Source of the DNA: Pelagerythrobacter marinus
GTDB taxonomy: Bacteria > Pseudomonadota > Alphaproteobacteria > Sphingomonadales > Sphingomonadaceae
Direction: 5' to 3'
NCBI RefSeq assembly: GCF_009827515.1
Contig: NZ_WTYO01000004.1
Location: 268,888 to 332,887 of the forward strand
Length of the DNA stretch: 64,000 bases
This document shows positions 1-8,923 of this stretch, one piece after another. Under the pieces are notes generated by a model, which worked only from the letters and a program-made list of their open reading frames with translations, was not told the origin of the DNA and searched no databases. The position numbers and the translations under genes were made by a program. Numbering within the stretch: position 1 is the stretch's first letter; each line of letters begins with the position of its first letter.

Positions 1-723
1 TTCGGCGGCGCCACGCTGGCGAGCGGAATGTGGCCCCGCGGCGAAGCGACCGGGGCGGCCGCTGCACCGGGCGCGACCGCGATACCGGTGGACGAGGCGG
101 CGCTGGCGGCCGGCGATGGCGATGGCGACGCCGAAGGCAAGGGCACGACCCGCGCCGAAGACGCTGCCGCGGGCAAGGACGATGGCCCCGCCCTGGCCCG
201 CACCGCCGACAGGCAGAGCGCGGCGCCGGAGCCGAAGCCCGCCTCTGCCGGGACGGGCGACGACTTTGTGGTCAAGCGCATCCTGCCGATCGACGGGCCG
301 ATCAAGTACGGCGAGTGGCACTGGGACGACGAGGGCGTTCCCCCCGGTCCGCTGGTCATCACGGTGGACCTGGAAGCGCGGGTGATCTCGATCTTCCGCG
401 GCGGGTATGAAATCGGCGCGGCCGCGGCCATGCTGGGCACCGAGGCTCACCCCACCCCGGTCGGCACGTTCCCGATCATTTCCAAGGAACGGCACAACGT
501 CTCGGAGAAATACGGCAATGCGCCGATGCCCTGGACCTTGCGCCTGACGCTGGACGGAATTGCCATTCACGGCGGATCGGAAGTCGAGAACGGCTATGCC
601 AGCCACGGGTGCATCGCGATCCCCGACCCGCTTGCCAGCCGCCTGTTCGCGATCGCGAAGAAGGGCGACAAGGTCATCATCACCCGCGGCGAAACGATGC
701 AGCTGGGCGATTCGATCATCTGA
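1..723 (+). CDS. L,D-transpeptidase (YkuD family), 5' end outside window
   Basis: Likely a peptidoglycan L,D-transpeptidase that forms 3-3 cross-links or anchors proteins to the wall. The reading frame is open to the left edge, so the N-terminus, probably a membrane anchor or signal peptide, is missing. Numbering from the first internal ATG (position 28), residues 1-80 are a low-complexity Ala/Gly/Asp linker and the catalytic domain covers about 85-220. The active site is visible as an HGG motif at 181-183 and SHGCI at 192-196, with Cys195 as the presumed nucleophile. The usual Arg after GC(I/V) is replaced (IAIP). The family is clear, the exact role is not. It converges on tilS, with the two stops adjacent. 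Confidence 0.88.
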   Translation, partial: FGGATLASGMWPRGEATGAAAAPGATAIPVDEAALAAGDGDGDAEGKGTTRAEDAAAGKDDGPALARTADRQSAAPEPKPASAGTGDDFVVKRILPIDGPIKYGEWHWDDEGVPPGPLVITVDLEARVISIFRGGYEIGAAAAMLGTEAHPTPVGTFPIISKERHNVSEKYGNAPMPWTLRLTLDGIAIHGGSEVENGYASHGCIAIPDPLASRLFAIAKKGDKVIITRGETMQLGDSII

Positions 724-1677
724 TCAGCCGCTGCGGCGCGGGGCCTCGCGCGCGAAGAGCCATGCCTCGCCCTCGGCCCGCGCCATCACGCCGGCCAGGT
801 TCGCCGCGCCCCCGCCTTCCAGCCTTTCGACCAGCGCGGCGACCTGTCCGCCCCGCGGCCGCGCGGACAGCGCCTGCAGGATGCGTTGCACCACGCGGTA
901 CCTGACGAGGCGCGGCCCCTCCGGCCGATAGCGGAAACCGCCCGCCTCGCGCGAAACGCCGCGCGCGAACGCGTCGTCGGCAATGGCGGCGATCGTCACT
1001 TCCGCCTCTGCCAGGAGGCGCGCGCTCGTGGCGATGGCCACCGGGTCGAGCCAGTCCGCCGCGGCCATCGCCTGCCTGATCCGCGCCCGGTCATAGGCCG
1101 GATCGCGGTTCGAAGGATCGTCCACGGGGGTGATCCCGGCGGCTTCCACCACCGCGGACAATTCCGCCCGGCGCCAGGCCAGCAGGGGCCGCACGACCGG
1201 CCGCCCGCACGGCAGCGGCGCGCATTCGCGGATCCCGGCCAGCCCCGACAGACCGCTGCCGCGGTTGAGCCGCATCAGCAGCGTTTCGGCCTGGTCGTCG
1301 GCATGATGGGCGGTCGCCAGCGCGTCGAGCGAGCGGCGCTCCACCCACGCGCCCAGCGCGGCATAGCGCGCGGCGCGGGCGCGGTCCTGCACGTTGCCAT
1401 CGTCCAGCGCGACCGGCAGGGTCGCGTGCTCGATGCCCAGGCGGTGACAGAGGCCGGCGACCATCGCCGCTTCGGCCGCGCTTTCATCGCGCAGACCGTG
1501 ATCGACCGTCGCAGCCTCGACCCGTCCGGGCAGGGCCGCGTGGGCGAGCAGGAGCAGGGCCAGGCTGTCGGGGCCGCCCGAAACCGCGATGCCGAGCCTT
1601 TCGCCCTCCGCCGGCCAGACCCGCGCGAGATCGGCGCGAAAGCGCTCTAGGCTGTCGGGATCGGGCGGGCCGTCAAT
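724..1677 (-). CDS. tilS: tRNA(Ile)-lysidine synthase TilS, apparent ATT start
   Basis: ATP-dependent lysidine synthase that modifies C34 of the tRNA-Ile reading AUA. The PP-loop motif SGGPDS lies at residues 33-38, and the family motif VDHGLR follows in the first third of the protein. Between the in-frame TGA four codons upstream and the PP-loop there is no ATG, GTG, TTG or CTG codon. The best start is ATT at 1677-1675, which overlaps the cpoB stop as ATTGA (a variant of the usual ATGA overlap) and has AAGGTGA about seven bases upstream. That gives 317 residues, normal for alphaproteobacterial TilS. Starting at the first ATG (1464) would remove the ATP-binding motif. Product is certain; the start is inferred. 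Confidence 0.9.
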   Translation of the reverse strand: MDGPPDPDSLERFRADLARVWPAEGERLGIAVSGGPDSLALLLLAHAALPGRVEAATVDHGLRDESAAEAAMVAGLCHRLGIEHATLPVALDDGNVQDRARAARYAALGAWVERRSLDALATAHHADDQAETLLMRLNRGSGLSGLAGIRECAPLPCGRPVVRPLLAWRRAELSAVVEAAGITPVDDPSNRDPAYDRARIRQAMAAADWLDPVAIATSARLLAEAEVTIAAIADDAFARGVSREAGGFRYRPEGPRLVRYRVVQRILQALSARPRGGQVAALVERLEGGGAANLAGVMARAEGEAWLFAREAPRRSG

Positions 1678-2623
1678 TGCAGGTCACCTTGCGGCGATTG
1701 GCCTCGTACTGGTCGGAAAGGCGGCCGGCCGCGATCGCCGGATAAGTCTCGGCGAATTCGGCCAGCGCGATGCAGGCGCGACTGGTGTCGTTCGACGCGA
1801 TCATCGCCTCGGCCAGGTAGAGCAGGCTGTCGGGGGCGCGCGCGGCCTGCTTGTCCGCCTGGTAGTTCCGCAGGAACCAGGGCGCGGCCTCGGCCGGCTT
1901 GCCCGCATCGAGGTAGGCCCGGCCGAGCAGGTTGCGGCCATAGGTCGTGCGCCAGTGATCGGGATATTTCTCGACGAACAGCGTCAGTTGCTGCTGCGCC
2001 TCGGGGTAGAAGCCGGCGTTCCACAGGCGGTAGCCGTAGGAATACTCGTCGTCGCCCGGATCGTCGGTCTGCGGCTTGGCGATTTCCTGCACCGCCGCCA
2101 GCCGCGCCGCCGTGGGGCCGGTCGCCGGCTGCTGCGCGCCGGCGGACGAAGCGCCGCCGGTCATCGCGGAAAGGTTTTCCTGCGCCGCGCCGCCATTGCC
2201 GCTGCCATTGCCGGTAGCGTCGGCGGCGGGCGCGCCGGTGGCAGGCGCCGCGCCGCGCGTCACCTCCAGCGCGGCGAGACGGCTTTCGAGCTGCCCCAGG
2301 GCATTGGTGTTGTTCTCGGTCTGCGCGGTGAGCGACTGGATCTGGCCCTCCAGCGCGTCGAGACGGGCGAGAATGTCGGTCACCGCGGTCGTGGACGGTG
2401 CCGCCGCGGTGCTGCCCTGCTGCGCCGGGCCGGTGATCTCCGGCTGGAAGAAACGCCCTTCGGGCCCGGGGAAGACGGTGCGCTGCAAGGCGCGCACTTC
2501 GGCCTCCAGCTTGCGCAGGCGCGCCTCGGCACTGCCGTCCTGGGCCAGGGCCGGTGCCGGAACGGCCCCGACCGATACGATTGCCAGTACGCCAAGAAGT
2601 GCACGGCCCGTGCGGCTGCTCAT
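1673..2623 (-). CDS. cpoB: CpoB/YbgF-like periplasmic TPR protein
   Basis: Periplasmic coordinator of outer-membrane constriction and septal peptidoglycan synthesis in the Tol-Pal system, by family. The 316-residue protein starts at the ATG followed by a signal peptide ending near ALAQ. A coiled-coil segment (LRKLEAEVRALQ onward) and an Ala/Gly/Pro-rich linker follow, then a C-terminal TPR region over the last 120 residues. A longer frame with an upstream start at 2686 exists, but the signal peptide and a GGAG-like site favour 2623. The stop overlaps tilS by five bases, so the two are probably translationally coupled. The tol genes themselves are not in the window. Confidence 0.82.
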   Translation of the reverse strand: MSSRTGRALLGVLAIVSVGAVPAPALAQDGSAEARLRKLEAEVRALQRTVFPGPEGRFFQPEITGPAQQGSTAAAPSTTAVTDILARLDALEGQIQSLTAQTENNTNALGQLESRLAALEVTRGAAPATGAPAADATGNGSGNGGAAQENLSAMTGGASSAGAQQPATGPTAARLAAVQEIAKPQTDDPGDDEYSYGYRLWNAGFYPEAQQQLTLFVEKYPDHWRTTYGRNLLGRAYLDAGKPAEAAPWFLRNYQADKQAARAPDSLLYLAEAMIASNDTSRACIALAEFAETYPAIAAGRLSDQYEANRRKVTCN

Positions 2624-2784
2624 GTCAAGTTCGCTCCTGTCCCTCGATCCGCGCCGCCCGGCGCTGCGCCCCCTTGAAGGCACCACGTTTGCCGAACTGC
2701 GCCTGAATGGCGGCGATTTTTTGCCTCAAACGATCGCCCCTGTCGAGGCGTTCGGGCGGTAAAGCGGGGGAAATCTAACCCGGT

Positions 2785-3636
2785 TTACGCCCCGCCCGCG
2801 CCGGCTTCGGCCTGCCCCGCGGACGGCGCCTCATCCGCCGCGCCGGCATCGGCCCGGGCCAGCAGGGCCTCCGCGCTGACCGGCACGTCGCGCACGATCT
2901 CGTCCTCTTCCGAAAGCTTGGGCACGCTGCGGCCGCCGACGGTTATCGCCAGGGCATAGGGGCGCCCGGTCCAGACCAGCGGACCATCGGCATCGGCGGG
3001 AACGGTATAGGTCTCGCCGCGCGCCATCTGCTTCTGCATCAGCTGTTCGCCATTGGCGTCGTAGAACTTGACCCAGGTATTGTCTTCCAGCGCGGTGAAG
3101 ACGACCGGGCCGCCGGCCGGCGGCGGCGCGGCATCGGCGCGCGCATCGGCCGCGCCCTCGCCGGCCGCGGCCACCTCGGCTTCCGGCGCGGTGATCGGCC
3201 CGGGCCCCGCGCCGGGAAAGAAGTAGTCCTTGAAATAGGCGAAGCCGCCCGCGACCAGGAGGACCACCGCCAGCGCGCTGAGCCAGGCGAGCCCGCGCGA
3301 CGGGACGCGGGCCGGGTCGCCCGGTTCGAAGCTGGCGCCGTGCGGCTGCTCGCGCTCCTGCACCGCGCCCGTTTCCTCGCGCACCTGGCGCGCGATCTCG
3401 CCTTCGTCGAGGCCCACGGCCTTGGCGTAAGTGCGCGAGAAGCCGATCGCGTAAGTGCGCGCCGGAAGGGCGGCGAAATCGCCCGCCTCGATCACTTCGA
3501 GGTGCCGTTGCGGAATGCGCGTCTCGGCCGCGACCTGCTCGACCGTCAGGCCCGCTTCCTCGCGCGCCCGGCGCAAACGCTGGCCCGCGCCCTCCAGTGG
3601 CAGCTCGCCAGGAGTTTCACTTGTTTCGTCTGACAT
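2785..3636 (-). CDS. RodZ-like helix-turn-helix membrane protein (DUF4115)
   Basis: Residues 16-75 form a cro/C1-type HTH with the RodZ/HTH_25 signature (RRAREEAGLTVEQVA, then TYAIGFSRTYAKAVGLD). One transmembrane segment follows at about 116-134, and an extracytoplasmic DUF4115 domain lies at about 175-255, ending in an Ala/Gly-rich tail. In this family the cytoplasmic HTH links MreB or other cytoskeletal partners to the envelope. Length (283) and order match RodZ-like proteins of sphingomonads. It lies upstream of cpoB and tilS on the same strand, 161 bases from cpoB, so it may share their transcript. Its role in cell shape is inferred from the family. Confidence 0.78.
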   Translation of the reverse strand: MSDETSETPGELPLEGAGQRLRRAREEAGLTVEQVAAETRIPQRHLEVIEAGDFAALPARTYAIGFSRTYAKAVGLDEGEIARQVREETGAVQEREQPHGASFEPGDPARVPSRGLAWLSALAVVLLVAGGFAYFKDYFFPGAGPGPITAPEAEVAAAGEGAADARADAAPPPAGGPVVFTALEDNTWVKFYDANGEQLMQKQMARGETYTVPADADGPLVWTGRPYALAITVGGRSVPKLSEEDEIVRDVPVSAEALLARADAGAADEAPSAGQAEAGAGGA

Positions 3637-3769
3637 GCCGTCCCTAGCGTACCCGAAATAATACGGCCCGATTGATAGTAACCGGACAATAGCGGGCGCG
3701 CCACCCTGTCAAGCCGATCGCCGGGCCCCTGCCGGGCTTTGCGACGGAAGGGCGCAGGGGAGCGACGGT

Positions 3770-6040
3770 TCAGTCGGTTTCGATGCCGCGTTCCTGCGCC
3801 CAGGCGGTGAGCGCGCCGCGCATGTCCTGCGGCGGGGCGGCGAGCCAGCCCTGCATCGCCTTTTCCAGTTCGGCCAGGTCCACCTGGCGCACCAGCGCCT
3901 TGATCGGCCCGACCGCGACCGGGGTGATCGAAAGCCGCCGGAATCCCAGCCCGAGGAGGGCCAGGGCCTCCAGCCGCCGGCCGCCCATCTCGCCGCAGAC
4001 GCCAAGGTCCACCCCGCTGCCCGCGGTGGCCTGGGCGATCCGGCGCAGGAAACGCAGGATCGCCGGGCTCAACCAGTCGTAGCGCTCTGCCAGCTTGGGG
4101 TTGGCGCGATCGGCGGCGAAGAGGAACTGCGTCAGGTCGTTGGTCCCGACCGAGAGGAAGGACAGGCGCGGCACCATCTGGTCGAGCACTTCGGCCAGCG
4201 CCGGCACTTCCAGCATTGCACCGTAACGGATCGCTTCGGGCAGGATCTTCTTCTTGCGCCGCAAGTGCGCCAGCTGGCTGTCGAACACGGCCTTGGCGGC
4301 ATCGAATTCCCACGGTTCGCTGACCATCGGGAACATGACGTGCAGCGAACGCCCGGCCGCCGCCTCCAGCAGCGCGCGGGCCTGGACTTTCAGCAGCCCT
4401 TCGCGTTCGAGCGCCAGGCGCAGGGCGCGCCAGCCCATGGCGGGATTCTCGTCGTTCTCGAACTCGCTTTCGCGCAAGTACGGCAGGGCCTTGTCGCCCC
4501 CGATATCGACGGTGCGGAAGATCACCGGCCGGTCGCCCGCGGCGTCGAGGACATCGCGGTAGAGGCGGAATTGCCGCTCGCGCTGGGGCAGGGTCGCGGA
4601 AACGAGGAACTGGAACTCGGTCCGGAACAGGCCGATCCCGTCGGCCCCGACCAGCGGCAGGGCGGAGATGTCGTCGCGCAGGCCGGCGTTTATCATCACC
4701 TCGATCCGCGTCCCGCAGCGGGTGAAGGGCTCCACGTCGCGCAGTTCGGCATAGTGCGCCTGCCGCTCGCGCGACTTGGCGAAGCGGGCGGCGAAGGCAT
4801 CGACGACCTGCTGCGCCGGGCGGGCGACGGCATTGCCGTTATCGGCATCGAGCAGGACGAGATCCCCTTCCTGCACCATGCCGCGCAGCCCCCGCACGCG
4901 GCCGAGCACCGGCACGCCCATGGCCCGCGCGACGATCACCACGTGCGCGGTCAGCGAGCCTTCTTCGAGGATCACGCCCTTCAGGCGGCGGCGGTCGTAT
5001 TCGAGCAGTTCGGCCGGGCCGAGGTTCTTGGCGATCAGGATCGCGTCCCCCCGCAGGCCCTGGCTGGCGGCGGTGCCGATCTGGCCCGAGACGATCCGCA
5101 GCAGCCGGTTGGCGAGATCCTCCAGGTCGTGCATCCGGTCCTGCAGCAGGGGATCGTCGATTTCGCGCATGCGCATCCGGGTGCGTTGCTGGACCCGCTC
5201 GATCGCGGCTTCCGCCGTCAGGCCGGAATCGATCGCCTCGTTGATGCGCCGGCTCCATCCTTCGTCGTAGGCGAACATCTTGTAGGTCTTGAGAACCTCT
5301 TCGTGTTCGCCGCCGACGCCGAACTCGGCCCGGTCGGCCAGGTTGTCGATCTGGTCGCGCATCCGATCGAACGCGCGATAGACGCGCTGGCGCTCGGCCT
5401 CGATGTCGTCGGCCATGACCTGGTCGATCGTGATCCGCGGCTGGTGATAGACGGCGACCCCGCTGCCCAGCCCCTTGACCAGCGGCAGGCCCGCCACGGT
5501 CGCCGGCCCGGTGTCGGCCGGGGCGAGGCCGCGCGCTTCCTCCTCGTCGATCAGCTCGTTGTTCGAAATCAGTTCCGACAGGACCATGGCGGTGGTCTGC
5601 AGCGCCTCGATCTCGACATCCTCGTACCGGCGCGGGTCGAGATGCTGCACGCACAGCACGCCCACCGCCCGCTCGCGATAGACGATCGGCACCCCGGCGA
5701 AGGAATGGAACTTCTCCTCCCCCGTCTCGGGCCGGTACTGGAAATCGGGATGGGCCTTCGCCTCGGCCAGGTTCAGCGTCTCGACATTGTCGGCGATCGT
5801 GCCGACCAGCCCCTCGCCGATCGCCATGCGGGTGACGTGGACCGCCTCTGCGTTCAGGCCGTGCGTGGCGACCAGCTCCAGCATCCCCTCGCGCAGGAGG
5901 TAGATCGAGCAGACCTCGCTATCGAGGCATTCGGCGATGATGTCGACGACCTGGTCGAGCTTGCCCTGCGCGTGAAGGCGCGAGGCCATCACTTCGTGCA
6001 GGCGGGTCAGGATCTGGCGGGCTGCGACTGCGGCGCTCAT
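3770..6040 (-). CDS. ptsP: PEP-protein phosphotransferase of the nitrogen PTS (EI-Ntr)
   Basis: First enzyme of the regulatory nitrogen phosphotransferase system: it autophosphorylates from PEP and passes phosphate to NPr. The 756 residues comprise an N-terminal GAF sensor domain (about 1-165), the PEP-utiliser N-domain and swivelling His domain with the phosphorylated His366 in LTAHVVIVAR, and the C-terminal PEP-binding barrel with SVGTNDLTQF and the catalytic CGEMGG. All are intact, so it should be active. The GAF domain separates it from sugar-PTS EI and suggests sensing of nitrogen status (glutamine in known homologues). No PTS sugar permease occurs nearby, consistent with a regulatory role. 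Confidence 0.95.
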   Translation of the reverse strand: MSAAVAARQILTRLHEVMASRLHAQGKLDQVVDIIAECLDSEVCSIYLLREGMLELVATHGLNAEAVHVTRMAIGEGLVGTIADNVETLNLAEAKAHPDFQYRPETGEEKFHSFAGVPIVYRERAVGVLCVQHLDPRRYEDVEIEALQTTAMVLSELISNNELIDEEEARGLAPADTGPATVAGLPLVKGLGSGVAVYHQPRITIDQVMADDIEAERQRVYRAFDRMRDQIDNLADRAEFGVGGEHEEVLKTYKMFAYDEGWSRRINEAIDSGLTAEAAIERVQQRTRMRMREIDDPLLQDRMHDLEDLANRLLRIVSGQIGTAASQGLRGDAILIAKNLGPAELLEYDRRRLKGVILEEGSLTAHVVIVARAMGVPVLGRVRGLRGMVQEGDLVLLDADNGNAVARPAQQVVDAFAARFAKSRERQAHYAELRDVEPFTRCGTRIEVMINAGLRDDISALPLVGADGIGLFRTEFQFLVSATLPQRERQFRLYRDVLDAAGDRPVIFRTVDIGGDKALPYLRESEFENDENPAMGWRALRLALEREGLLKVQARALLEAAAGRSLHVMFPMVSEPWEFDAAKAVFDSQLAHLRRKKKILPEAIRYGAMLEVPALAEVLDQMVPRLSFLSVGTNDLTQFLFAADRANPKLAERYDWLSPAILRFLRRIAQATAGSGVDLGVCGEMGGRRLEALALLGLGFRRLSITPVAVGPIKALVRQVDLAELEKAMQGWLAAPPQDMRGALTAWAQERGIETD

Positions 6041-6260
6041 GCAAAGCCGCCTATACCAAAAGCGCGCGCTGGGGAACGGCGCTTACGCTACGAAATTGCA
6101 CCGCCGTGGCCGCGAACCGGGCCGATCCGCACCCGCACGGCCCGATGGCGAGAGGCGCCGTTGCCATGCGCCGGCGCGAGGAACGCGCGATCGCCCCGCG
6201 CGGGGCGGGGCGTCCCGACCGATGGGCCGGCCGGGCCGCGCACGTGCTGGAACAGGCGCT

Positions 6261-6416
6261 TCAGATCGTGGAAAGCTCTTCCTTGATCCTGAGCTTCTGC
6301 CGCTTGATGGCCTGGATCGTCGCCGCGTCGGGCACGGGCCGGTTCAACTCGTCGCGAAGACGCTCCTCGAGGCCGGCGTGCTTGCTCTGCAGGGCATTGG
6401 CGTGGGACGATACCAT
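6261..6416 (-). CDS. Small YdcH-family protein (DUF465), 51 aa
   Basis: A 51-residue protein beginning MVSSHANALQSKHAGLEERL and ending IKEELSTI. It is almost wholly a predicted helical hairpin, with the family pattern of H-x3-L-x6-L and a terminal KRQKLRIKEEL segment. A strong site (AAAGGAGA) stands about five bases before the ATG, which supports a real gene despite its size. Function of DUF465 proteins is unknown. It is divergent from a second DUF465 gene at 6588; the 171-base spacer between them must hold both promoters. Confidence 0.85.
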   Translation of the reverse strand: MVSSHANALQSKHAGLEERLRDELNRPVPDAATIQAIKRQKLRIKEELSTI

Positions 6417-6587
6417 TGTGTGCTCTCCTTTGGTTGAACACCGTTAGGACAGCGACTCGCCTTCGCGGTCGAGCCGCGTGCAGCTATAGAACCACAAGCG
6501 CGCCCGCTTGCGAAGTCCCCCGATTGCGCATTTCGACGGGACCGGGCAGAGGCGCGGTGAAACGAAACGGCGTGGAATCGGCCCCGG

Positions 6588-6785
6588 ATGAACGAGCAGG
6601 AATTGCGCAAGCGACTGGCGACGCTGCGGGTCGAGCACCGCGATCTCGACGCGGCGATCGAGGCGCTGCGCGCTGCCGGCTCGACCGACCAGCTCCAGCT
6701 CGCCCGGCTCAAGAAGCACAAGCTGCGCCTGCGCGACCGGATCGCCGCGATCGAGGACGAGCTGCTTCCCGACATCATCGCCTGA
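6588..6785 (+). CDS. Small YdcH-family protein (DUF465), 65 aa
   Basis: A 65-residue, highly charged, all-helical protein (MNEQELRKRLATLRVEH at the start). It carries the DUF465 pattern of heptad leucines, then LARLKKHKLRLRDRIAAIEDEL, very similar in layout to the divergent DUF465 gene at 6261-6416. The two differ enough to be old paralogues rather than a recent duplication. It lies 109 bases upstream of the DUF1465 gene and probably shares its transcript. Function unknown; the start codon has no strong ribosome-binding site. Confidence 0.82.
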   Translation: MNEQELRKRLATLRVEHRDLDAAIEALRAAGSTDQLQLARLKKHKLRLRDRIAAIEDELLPDIIA

Positions 6786-6894
6786 GCAGACCGGAAACGC
6801 ATCGTCCCGCAACGGAACACGCGCATTCGGCGTGGGAAAACAGGCCCCGCGCATCTGGCGGGCGCGCGCGCGCTGGGGTAGCGCTGTGGCCGCG

Positions 6895-7356
6895 ATGGGA
6901 ACGCACGCGGATATCAGCCGGGCGATTATCGAGGCGCTCTATCACGAGGCGCTGGCCCTGGCCGACGAAGTGCGCGCCGCGTTCGACCTGTCGCAGGCCA
7001 GCCTGCCGGCGGACGAGGACGATTTCGCGCGCATCGCCCTGTCGGTGGAGGGGCTGCGCACGACCACCCGCGTCATGCATGCACTGGCCTGGCTGCTCAA
7101 CCGCCGGGCCCATTTCCACGGCGAGATGAGCGAGTTCCAGCTGCGCCGCCACGGCGCCCTGCCGCCCGATCGCCCGTCCGACCCGGACAATCTCGCCCTG
7201 CTGCCGGGGGACATCGGCGAGCTGGTCCGCGCCAGCGAGCTGCTGCACGCGCGCATTACCCGGCTCGACCGGGCCTGGCGCGACAGTTTTGAAATGCGCC
7301 CGGCGGCCGTCCTGCGCCTGCGCGAACGGCTCGGCCGGGCGGTGGGCGAGATCTAG
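6895..7356 (+). CDS. DUF1465 family protein
   Basis: A 153-residue, mostly helical soluble protein. The segment ALALADEVRAAFDLSQA, the central VEGLRTTTRVMHALAWLLNRRA and the LRERLGRAVGEI end match the DUF1465 family found in Sphingomonadales and Rhizobiales. No enzymatic motif is visible and the function is unknown. The start was placed at the ATG before GTHADIS; an earlier in-frame start at 6832 adds an Arg/Trp-rich leader that looks non-coding. The stop overlaps that of the convergent glpK by four bases. Confidence 0.75.
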   Translation: MGTHADISRAIIEALYHEALALADEVRAAFDLSQASLPADEDDFARIALSVEGLRTTTRVMHALAWLLNRRAHFHGEMSEFQLRRHGALPPDRPSDPDNLALLPGDIGELVRASELLHARITRLDRAWRDSFEMRPAAVLRLRERLGRAVGEI

Positions 7357-8834
7357 TCCGCGGGCACCGCGGCGGCCAGCGCCCGGCGCCAGCGGGCCAG
7401 CCGTTCCTCGCGCACGTCGCCCGCCATCGCGGGCTCGAACCGGCGAACGGCGCCGCGCATCGCGCCGACGGCGTCGTCCAGGCTGGCGTGGAACCCGGCG
7501 CCCACGGCGGCGAGGATGGCCGCGCCGAAAGCCGTCGTTTCCACGAAATCGGGCCGCTCGACCGCGATGCCCAGCATGTTGGCCAGATCCTGCGCCATCC
7601 AGTCGTTGGCGCTCATCCCCCCGTCGATCCGCAGGGCCTGCCAGCTTTCCCCGTCCGCGGCGAAGGCGGCGGCGAGATCGTGGGTCTGGTGGGCCATCGC
7701 CTCCAGCGCGGCGCGGGCGATCTGGGCCCGGCCGCTGGCGAAGCTGAGCCCCGCGATCACGCCCCGGGCATCGGCCTGCCAGTGCGGCGCGCCCAGCCCG
7801 GAAAGAGCGGGCACGATCGTGACGCCGCCGCTGTCGGGGATGGAGCGGGCCAGGGCCTCGGTCTCCGCCGCGGAGCCGATCAGGCCCAGCGAATCGCGTA
7901 TCCACTGGACCAGACTGCCGGCGACGAAAACCGATCCTTCCAGCGCATATCGCCGCCGCCCCTCGCGCTGGGTCAGGACCGTGCCGAGCAGGCGGTGGCC
8001 GGAGGCGGGCACGCGGTCGCCCTGGTTCGTCAGGATGAACGCGCCGGTGCCATAGGTCGCCTTCGTCTCCCCCGGCGCCAGGCACCCCTGCCCGACGGTC
8101 GCGGCCTGCTGGTCGCCGGCCAGCCCGCAGACCGGGATCGCCGCGCCGAGCACGTCGGCCGAAGCGACCGCCAGGGTGCCGTGCGTATCGACCACGTCGG
8201 CCAGGGCGGGCGGCGGAATGTCGAAGAGCGCACAGAGACCGGGATCGAACCCGGCCCCGTCGAGCGGCAGGAGCAGGGTGCGGCTGGCATTGCTGGCATC
8301 GGTGACGAAGGCCCCGCCGGAAAGCTTGTGGACCAGCCAGCTTTCGACCGTGCCCAGCGCCAGCGCGCGACGTTCCGCCGCCGCGCGCACGGCGGCCTCG
8401 TTGTCGAGCAGCCAGCGCATCTTGGTGGCCGAGAAATAGGGATCGAGCAGGAGCCCGGTGCGGCGCTGGACGGCGCGCTCGTGCCCTTCGTCCTTCAGCT
8501 GCGCGCAAAGCGGGGCCGTGCGGCGATCCTGCCACACGATCGCGCGTGCCAGCGGCTCCCCGCTGTTGCGGTCCCAGGCGACGACCGTCTCGCGCTGGTT
8601 GGTGATCCCGATCGCCGCGATCGCCCCGGCGCCGCCGGCACTGGCCATGACCTCCCGCGCGCAGGCCAGCGTGCGCTGCCAGATCTCGTCCGCGTCGTGT
8701 TCGACCCACCCCGGCCGGGGATAGTGCTGCGTCAGCGGCCGCTGGGCCATGTGGTGCAGCGCCCCGTCGGCGCCGAAGACCATGGCGCGCGTCGAGGTCG
8801 TGCCCGCGTCGAGGACGAGGATCCTTTCTCCCAT
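7353..8834 (-). CDS. glpK: Glycerol kinase
   Basis: Phosphorylates glycerol to sn-glycerol 3-phosphate with ATP. The FGGY-kinase fold is recognisable from VLDAGTTSTRAMVF at the N-terminus (phosphate loop), GITNQRETVVAWDR and IVWQDRRTA (glycerol binding), and GLAGDQQAATVGQ and YGTGAFILTNQG in the second half. Length 493 is usual. The start was placed at the second ATG (MGERILVLDAG), three codons inside the longest frame. No glpF, glpD or glpR is nearby, so it is a stand-alone gene here. Confidence 0.95.
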   Translation of the reverse strand: MGERILVLDAGTTSTRAMVFGADGALHHMAQRPLTQHYPRPGWVEHDADEIWQRTLACAREVMASAGGAGAIAAIGITNQRETVVAWDRNSGEPLARAIVWQDRRTAPLCAQLKDEGHERAVQRRTGLLLDPYFSATKMRWLLDNEAAVRAAAERRALALGTVESWLVHKLSGGAFVTDASNASRTLLLPLDGAGFDPGLCALFDIPPPALADVVDTHGTLAVASADVLGAAIPVCGLAGDQQAATVGQGCLAPGETKATYGTGAFILTNQGDRVPASGHRLLGTVLTQREGRRRYALEGSVFVAGSLVQWIRDSLGLIGSAAETEALARSIPDSGGVTIVPALSGLGAPHWQADARGVIAGLSFASGRAQIARAALEAMAHQTHDLAAAFAADGESWQALRIDGGMSANDWMAQDLANMLGIAVERPDFVETTAFGAAILAAVGAGFHASLDDAVGAMRGAVRRFEPAMAGDVREERLARWRRALAAAVPAD

Positions 8835-8923
8835 GCCCTGCACCCTAGCGCCAATCGCCCGCCGCGCCAGAGCCTGTCGCCCGGAACTCGACAGGCGCGC
8901 GGCGCGCCCCCATATGGGGGCGC

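Noticed and set aside
1589..2677. Plus-strand frame opposite tilS and cpoB
   Set aside because: It is a shadow of the minus-strand genes, with repetitive Gly/Arg/Ala composition and no ribosome-binding site.
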